Source of the DNA: Margaritispora aquatica
Taxonomy: Eukaryota > Ascomycota > Leotiomycetes > Helotiales > Discinellaceae
Reading direction: 5' to 3'
Assembly: GCA_007644065.1 (NCBI GenBank)
Contig: VJWN01000006.1
Coordinates: 434,001-498,000 of the forward strand
Length of the DNA: 64,000 nucleotides
A program made the translations under genes and the position numbers. Positions 58,837 to 64,000 of the stretch are shown in pieces (the first letter of the stretch is position 1; each line of letters starts with the position of its first letter). The notes below the pieces were generated by a model. It was not told the DNA's origin, did not search any database, and saw only the letters and a list, made by a program, of their open reading frames with translations.

Positions 58837-59030
58837 ATTCGCGACTCTCTCTCGTCACCGTTCCATCATTTGCGAGAATAATATCCCAAGCCTCGTTTTG
58901 GTGGGTGCGGATTTTTATATTCACAGCACCATTGGTCTCTCCCGGCCACCGTATATATTTTCTCCTCGAGCTCTCCTGCAACATCATCGCCATCGATACT
59001 GTCAGTCATTCAACCACAACCACATACACA
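58837..59030. promoter_or_regulatory. Shared divergent promoter, CCDC25-like / mitochondrial uL3
   Basis: Only 194 bp separate the two start codons, so the promoters must overlap. No specific site is assigned. Confidence 0.45.
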
Positions 59031-59975
59031 ATGGCACCCAAGCTGCCCACCACCTGCTGGGCAAGCCTCACCTCCTCATCCTCGCCATCAGCGCTTCTCC
59101 TCCCCGATGCCTTCCTCCCACTCATCACCAAGCGCGGTGTAAAATATGGATGGACGACAGCCCCAGCCCGAGCAAAACACGCACGCTTCAACCAACCCAC
59201 CGCCGGGCTGCCTACACTCGAGCAATCGCCCGCCGCAGCTCTCGCTCGCAAGGCCTTCACGCTGCCGCTGCGGACCGGCGCGCTGGCCGTCAAGAAGGGC
59301 ATGACGGCGCTCTACGACCCGGACACCGGCAAGCGGACTCCCTGCACCGTGCTGCAGTTCGACCGAGTGCAAGTCGTGTCCCACAAGACGCGGGCGCTGC
59401 ACGGGTACTATGCGGTGCAGATGGGCGCCGGCTCGAAGACGGTCGAGAACACATCCAGGCCGCTGCAGGGCCACTTCGCCGGCAACGGCGTCAGTCCCAA
59501 GCGCTTCGTGACGGAGTTCAGGGTCAAGGACGAGGCGGGCTTGCTGAAGGTTGGGCAGACGATTGGGCCGGAGTGGTTCCTCGAGGGCCAGTTCGTCGAC
59601 ACGAGGAGCGATTGTAGGGGTATGGGGTGGGCGGGAGGAATGAAGAAATGGGGGTGGAGCGGACAGCCGGCGTCGCATGGAAACTCCAAGACGCATCGTG
59701 CGATGGGTTCCTCAGGTCCTTCGCAGGGTGGTGGTTCGCGTGTGCATCCGGGAAAACGCATGCCGGGACGCATGGGAGGGAATCAGGTTACGATTCAGAA
59801 TGTCAAGGTGTTGAGGGTTGATGCTGAGAAGGGGCTTTTGGTCGTGAACGGATGTGTGGCTGGGCCAAAGGGTTGTATTGTGAAGATTCAGGATGCGATC
59901 AAGAAGCCGTGGCCTACGGTGCCAGGTGCGATTGAGGGTGTACAGGAGGCTTTGGAGGCTACTGCTCCAGCGTAA
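59031..59975 (+). CDS. MRPL9: Mitochondrial large-subunit ribosomal protein uL3m (Mrpl9)
   Basis: Single exon, 314 residues, high G+C. The N-terminal ~90 residues (basic, Ser/Ala-rich, ending in GVKYGWTTAPARAKHARF) look like a mitochondrial targeting sequence plus fungal extension. The ribosomal L3 body begins at RTGALAVKKGMTALYD and includes CTVLQFDRVQVVSHKT and FRVKDEAGLLKVGQ. The L3 signature follows: GGMKKWGWSGQPASHGNSKT, then SQGGGSRVHPGKRMPGRMGG. The Gln in GGGSR is the position that is methylated in bacterial L3. It assembles early in the mitoribosomal large subunit. An in-frame ORF extends upstream to 58905, but ATG 59031 follows a clean CACA leader. Confidence 0.92.
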   Translation: MAPKLPTTCWASLTSSSSPSALLLPDAFLPLITKRGVKYGWTTAPARAKHARFNQPTAGLPTLEQSPAAALARKAFTLPLRTGALAVKKGMTALYDPDTGKRTPCTVLQFDRVQVVSHKTRALHGYYAVQMGAGSKTVENTSRPLQGHFAGNGVSPKRFVTEFRVKDEAGLLKVGQTIGPEWFLEGQFVDTRSDCRGMGWAGGMKKWGWSGQPASHGNSKTHRAMGSSGPSQGGGSRVHPGKRMPGRMGGNQVTIQNVKVLRVDAEKGLLVVNGCVAGPKGCIVKIQDAIKKPWPTVPGAIEGVQEALEATAPA

Positions 59976-60181
59976 GGATGAGTAAAGGAGGGGTATCAAA
60001 AAGAGGCTATACTGTACAGTAAGGATTGTACAATACATGTGGCATATAAAGGCGTTTTTAGAGCAGAGAGCAGAGTATAACAGAAATCCTCATTACGCCA
60101 TTCCAACGCTATGTTTTCCCTTCCCAGACCAAACCATGTTTATGTACTTCACTTCATCATACAAGCTCCCCATGCAACCAT

Positions 60182-60212
60182 GACACCACTCACTCACTCG
60201 CTCACTCACTCA
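60182..60212 (+). repeat. CACT/CACTCACT microsatellite
   Basis: Run of CACT units with one CGCT interruption, in the 3' flank of the minus-strand COA1 gene between the convergent uL3m and COA1 stops. Confidence 0.6.
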
Positions 60213-60910
60213 GCTCGACAAATTCGGGGCATAACTCCCCCTGCCCACAACCTTCTCCCCCTCGTCCGCCTCCAGCAACTTAAATGGATCACCGCCCTCC
60301 AAAAGGTCAATCTTCTCGCCGTCCGTCGTTTCCAAACTCCACTCAGTCGTCTCAAAGACTCCCGCTCTCCCACCCTTCCTATGGCTCTTGAAGCGCATGG
60401 TGCCCTGCGCCCGATCGCCCTTGACCTCGAACTGGATGTCGATGCGGCCGTGCAGCTGGTTCATCTCGCCCCAGATCCACGGCATCTTGGACGCGAAGTA
60501 CACCTCGTTGCCGAGGTAGGCGCGCGCCGTCGGCGACGTGCGCAGCGCGTACATGGTCGACGCCACGACGGGGGAGGTCGACTTTTGGTAGTTGAAGATC
60601 CCCAGCGTCGAGGAGAGGAGCACCGCCAGGAAGATGGGCACCGTGCGTTTCCATTTCATGCCGCTGTCTTCGATTTCTACATGAGAGTCAGTTTGTATTC
60701 TTGAGGACTGTGGGGGGTGTGAGTGGGAGAGGTGGGTAGGAGGTACATACCAGGTAATTCCCTATCCGCTCGTCTCGACATCAGAGGTCCATCTCCTGCT
60801 TTCGGCGCAGCAATCAAAGTCCGTCTCTGTGTCTGGCGCACCAATTGCCTCGCCACGGTTGGTCTGCTCCGCAGCAGCGCTGCCTGTGTCCTAATTAATC
60901 GTGGAAGCAT
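60210..60910 (-). CDS. COA1: Cytochrome c oxidase assembly factor Coa1
   Basis: Two exons (60751-60910, 60210-60676), 208 residues; intron 74 bp. The N-terminus MLPRLIRTQAALLRSRPTVA followed by RQLVRQTQRRTLIAAP is Arg-rich, acid-free and ends in a typical cleavage context, so it is a mitochondrial presequence. One TM helix follows (RTVPIFLAVLLSSTLGIFNY), then the Coa1 domain: MYALRTSPTARAYLGNEVYF and KMPWIWGEMNQLHGRIDIQF, and FKSHRKGG. This order fits the Coa1/Tim21-like family (PF08695). Coa1 sits in the inner membrane and acts with Shy1 and Mss51 in early Cox1 maturation. It is convergent with uL3m and divergent from the next gene. Confidence 0.85.
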
Positions 60911-61079
60911 GTTGTGGTGGCTGTTTATTCGAAGCTTGTGACATTCCAAAAAGTCGAGGTGAGCTTGAGGTGAAGGCTGAGAGTGGTTCGATTTGCAGCG
61001 GCTTGGCGAGGCGAGGCTGTGACTTTTTTATTTAGAGGTGGTGGTGACGAGGACAACAACAACGACAGTTCATGAAAAC
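60911..61079. promoter_or_regulatory. Shared divergent promoter, COA1 / small membrane protein
   Basis: 169 bp between the two start codons on opposite strands; no specific site assigned. Confidence 0.45.
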
Positions 61080-61895
61080 ATGGAGCGAACGAGCGCGAGA
61101 TTGAGGAAGACGTTTCGCTATCCTGAAGAGGAGGAGGATGATGATCTTCCTGAAGGCTTAGATGAAGAAGGTACCCATCAACTCTCTCTACCTGTCTACT
61201 TTCCACAACTACACACTCTACAGCCTTCCCACCTACCCCTCCAAGACCTACACTCCTGCTATATACCTCCCTCACCCACATAACCAAACCCAAACCAAAC
61301 TAACCCCCAAACCACAGAGCAAGACCACCTAATCCAAACCCTCAACACCCAAAACGCCGCCCTAAACACGCAATACACCCGCTCCCTCCTAAGCATCCCG
61401 CTCCTCTGCGTGCTGCCCTACCTAACAACGCTCCTCACGCCACGGCTGGGCCTCCTCTCGCTGCTCTCCATCACGTCGCTCCTCTCAACCGCGTACCTGC
61501 TGTACCAGCTCCCACCATCCAAGACAGCCATCGCGTTCCTCGACAACCTGTCGCGCGACCCTTCCTCAACCTCTTCTTCCGCTGCCGCGCTGAGACCAAA
61601 GAGCAGGAGCCAGCGCATCGCCGAGCCGGAGCCGGGTCCTATCCTCGCGTATCTGCCGTACTTGAACGTCGCGCTGTGCGCGGTGCTGATGCTGCTCGGG
61701 GCGGTGGTGGGGCGGAAACTCGAGCTTGAAGGGCAGGGGGTGAGAGGGGAGCGCGGAAGCAGAGGGCTGTGGACGGGGTTCAGCTGGTTGCCGGCTTGTG
61801 TGTATGCGGTGATCCTGCTGGCGAAGTGGATCATGGGGTCTGTGGATCCGGCGGCGGAGCTGGCGACGTTGAGGTATGAACTTAAGGGTGCTTGA
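61080..61895 (+). CDS. Small multi-pass membrane protein of unknown function
   Basis: Two exons (61080-61170, 61318-61895), 222 residues; intron 147 bp with a GTACCC donor and ACCACAG acceptor. The N-terminus is charged (MERTSARLRKTFRYPEEEED) and continues across the splice as DEEEQDHLIQTLNTQNAALN. Hydrophobic segments follow at LLSIPLLCVLPYLTTLLTP, LGLLSLLSITSLLSTAYLLY, PYLNVALCAVLMLLGAVVG and FSWLPACVYAVILLAKWIMG, so about four TM helices with a Ser-rich loop between the second and third. No targeting signal is evident; ER or another endomembrane is possible. I do not recognise the family. Its tight head-to-head arrangement with COA1 may mean co-expression but could simply reflect compact packing. 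Confidence 0.75.
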
Positions 61896-62495
61896 GGGTG
61901 TGAAGGTTGTGTTTGTTGGTTTCTAGCTACGGTATTTTATTGAAGTAATCGAATGAAGTCGTTAAGTAGTGAATTTGAAATTGTGGGTTTCTTCAACTTC
62001 ATTATTATTGCCGTATATGAGAAATACGCAGTGTTGAAGTGTGAGATTGAGCTTAGGTACTCCATCTTACGTACGGGTTCTTGGTAATATGTCACAAAGT
62101 GTTCACTCCGAGCTCTTTTAAAGTATTGATAGACTTTTGATTCATATCAATCTTGAGATATATATCAATCTCTAGGTTCAAAGACGGGAATATATACACT
62201 CCAATGTAAAATGAATACCAACTAATACTTTATTGTTAACATTAAATCAGCACGTCCAAGTATACATGTACATGCAAGAACGTATAATGTCTAGGGGAAC
62301 ATCACACTTTCAAATTCACAAATTTACAGATTCACAATAAAGACCCTGAATACAATGTAGATGAATCATGCCCAACAGCACATCTTATTGTATAGCATCG
62401 ACATGCTCTATCACCAACCTCAGAAGTCTATGCAAGATAACTTTTCTATCACACCACTTCCCACGCTCTCCCCCTCTCTCCCACCTTCTCGCTCT
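61896..62495. other. Convergent 3' flanks
   Basis: 0.6 kb of A+T-rich UTR-like sequence between the membrane-protein gene and PHO81/NUC-2. Confidence 0.5.
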
Positions 62496-64000
62496 CTACA
62501 TATCTATACTCTCATTGAATCTCAAAACACCATTCGTCCTCAAAACACCATCGATACCCTCCGCTAACCTAGGGAACGGATCTGCGCGCTGATTCGATTC
62601 GGAAATGACTTCGGCGGACTTGTCGACCACGAGGACGAGGCCTTGTGCTTTGATCGCCTCGATGAGTGCGGGTACCATGTCCTGGAATGTGTTAGAATGA
62701 TTGCTGCATGGATGGGTGGAGTTATGTTGGAGAGAATTGGAACTTACCAGTAGTCGTGACGAGCATATCAAGCCCATGAAATTGTTGTTTTGGGCTATCC
62801 GCACTGCTTCCTTGATTGATGTTGTCCTCCTGCCACTACTTTGGATCGAGAGCGAAGCAGATACGTCTGCTTGCCTGCCAAGGTCGTTGCACAAGAAGAC
62901 CGGGTAATTCGGTTGTTTCCAGTTCAATGCCGTACATACTGTTGGATTGAAAGAGCTAAATACTATGGATCTCATGAAATCTGGTGACTGCTCTCTCAAT
63001 GCTCTGGCGTGATCAAATACAACAGTGAGTATAGCGTCGCCAAGTGTATTGATGTTAACTGTTGGACCCAACCGCAGATTCTTCTCTTCTTCTTGTGTTG
63101 GATACAGAATTTGAAGATTGACGTGCATGCCCTTTGGTAGGAGAGCTAGTGCGTCTTGAAGAGAGACTGCTGAGTGTGACAAAACTTGGTGTACTTGTGC
63201 AATGCTTTCTAATGGTTGGTGTGGCAGAGCAGAAAGATCTGTCGCCTTTCTTGCATGGCGAGACCCAGCACTAATAAATTGCGCATATGTCAACCGGCTG
63301 ACTGGAAATTCGATATCCATGTAGTCCATTGTCCATGTTGGCCAAAGAACGGGCACACCATCGCAAGTATGCTGCACGAATAACTCCACATAATCTCCCG
63401 ACAAACTTGAACCAGTGATGAAGGCACTTGGCCTGTGATCAAATTGGCTTGTAGCTTTCCAATATGTCTCAAAATTTGTGATTTCCAATGGCTTTCCTTG
63501 GAATGGTTTGATGACCTGGAAGTTGAACGTGATTTGACCAATGGCTCTTAACCGAGGATCGAAAAGTGGTAAACAACAACGACCAGAACTGCTGGTTAAC
63601 GCACGGAAAGTGCTTGGTAGTGCCACCGTCTTTGCGATGACCTTAGCACCATATGTTGGAAAGACATCCAGGTCGATGGTGAAAGATTCCAAGTTATCAA
63701 TTTGAAAGGAAACAAGTCGGGTATCTTCCTGAAATGGCAATAGAATATTCTTGGGTATCAAATCGGAAAGTTTAGAAGAAATCGTTAAACGAGCTGCTGG
63801 ATATTTGCTGTCGTGGAAGAAGACCATAGGCTGCTCTCCGTCTTCTTCGAAGCTGATCTGAATGAAAGTTTTGGTATCAAGGAAATTGTGGCCGTATCGT
63901 CGTAGGGGAATAATGGGAGGTGGAAGTTCTAGCTCTGGGATCGCATCGGCATCTAGACTCATTGGCATCGGAGCGCTGCTTCCAGTCATAGTCCCAATCG
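62496..64000 (-). CDS. PHO81: Pho81/NUC-2-type CDK inhibitor, C-terminal part (cut by window edge)
   Basis: Two exons are visible: 62748 to beyond 64000, and 62496-62681; the 66-bp intron (62682-62747) joins ICSSRLL to DMVPALIEAIKAQGLVLVVD. About 478 residues are present. The upstream part has a beta-rich, C2-like region (ISFEEDGEQPMVFFHDSKYP, SFQIDNLESFTIDLDVFPTY). The rest is the GDPD-like domain (ITGSSLSGDYVELFVQHTCD, GVPVLWPTWTMDYMDIEFP) ending with segments characteristic of NUC-2: SIVFSSFNPTVCTALNWKQ, PNYPVFLCNDLGRQ, RRTTSIKEAVRIAQNNNFMG. The SPX domain and ankyrin repeats of the full protein must lie beyond position 64000. Pho81 inhibits the Pho80-Pho85 kinase under phosphate starvation and so activates Pho4/NUC-1. 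The ATG at 63989 is internal, not the true start. Confidence 0.88.
   Translation of the reverse strand, partial: IGTMTGSSAPMPMSLDADAIPELELPPPIIPLRRYGHNFLDTKTFIQISFEEDGEQPMVFFHDSKYPAARLTISSKLSDLIPKNILLPFQEDTRLVSFQIDNLESFTIDLDVFPTYGAKVIAKTVALPSTFRALTSSSGRCCLPLFDPRLRAIGQITFNFQVIKPFQGKPLEITNFETYWKATSQFDHRPSAFITGSSLSGDYVELFVQHTCDGVPVLWPTWTMDYMDIEFPVSRLTYAQFISAGSRHARKATDLSALPHQPLESIAQVHQVLSHSAVSLQDALALLPKGMHVNLQILYPTQEEEKNLRLGPTVNINTLGDAILTVVFDHARALREQSPDFMRSIVFSSFNPTVCTALNWKQPNYPVFLCNDLGRQADVSASLSIQSSGRRTTSIKEAVRIAQNNNFMGLICSSRLLVSSNSLQHNSTHPCSNHSNTFQDMVPALIEAIKAQGLVLVVDKSAEVISESNQRADPFPRLAEGIDGVLRTNGVLRFNESIDM

Noticed and set aside
58898..59617. 239-codon plus-strand frame overlapping the uL3m gene
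   Set aside because: Alternative frame of the G+C-rich uL3m coding region, Ala/Arg-rich as expected of a shadow.
60111..60704. 197-codon plus-strand frame over COA1
   Set aside because: Antisense shadow of the G+C-rich COA1 second exon.

Overview
This window is nuclear DNA of a filamentous ascomycete (Pezizomycotina). Genes carry short spliceosomal introns (about 44-150 bp, many with CTAAC/CTGAC-like branch sites and GTAAGT/GTATGT donors). They lie on both strands, mostly in divergent and convergent pairs, and include families typical of this group: a HET-domain protein, a 2EXR-domain protein, a fused siroheme synthase, the DASH subunit Spc19 and a NUC-2/Pho81 protein. A Leotiomycete-type fungus is my impression only. 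Exon models were built by hand from reading frames and splice sites, and every intact multi-exon model closes to a whole number of codons.

Layout. 1-8.4 kb is an accessory, gene-poor stretch: a GH128 glycosidase gene with a stop in its core, an intact single-exon HET gene, and a decayed purple acid phosphatase fragment. 8.4-17.99 kb (minus strand): an amino acid transporter, a J-domain protein, a short-chain dehydrogenase and a five-exon 718-aa protein I do not recognise. 18-24.3 kb (plus): a GIT1-like glycerophosphodiester transporter with a CACGTGGG site in its promoter, and a Ser/Thr-rich single-pass membrane protein. 25.5-34.1 kb: a small Tyr/Asn-rich protein, a Gemin2-type SMN-interacting protein, an F-box/LRR-like protein, a zinc-knuckle/RS protein, and an I-PpoI-type His-Me zinc-loop protein with a repeated PDTQR motif. 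34.6-36.4 kb: an MFS drug-type transporter broken by an internal deletion. 37.3-48.1 kb: Spc19, siroheme synthase, Maf1, an ACS-family MFS transporter and a 2EXR protein. 48.8-50.5 kb: a membrane-protein pseudogene with two in-frame stops. 52.3-64 kb is a compact housekeeping block: Ies4-type INO80 subunit, Gid1/Vid30, CCDC25/Jlp2, mitochondrial uL3, Coa1, a small membrane protein and the C-terminal part of Pho81/NUC-2.

Themes. Four of about 27 loci are visibly broken, and they sit singly among intact genes rather than in one block. Three loci point to phosphate acquisition: the acid phosphatase remnant, the GIT1-like transporter with a Pho4/NUC-1-type site, and NUC-2/Pho81. The strongest candidate for something little described is the 571-aa protein at 32.4-34.1 kb. 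I saw no CRISPR array, convincing tRNA/rRNA gene or intact transposon.
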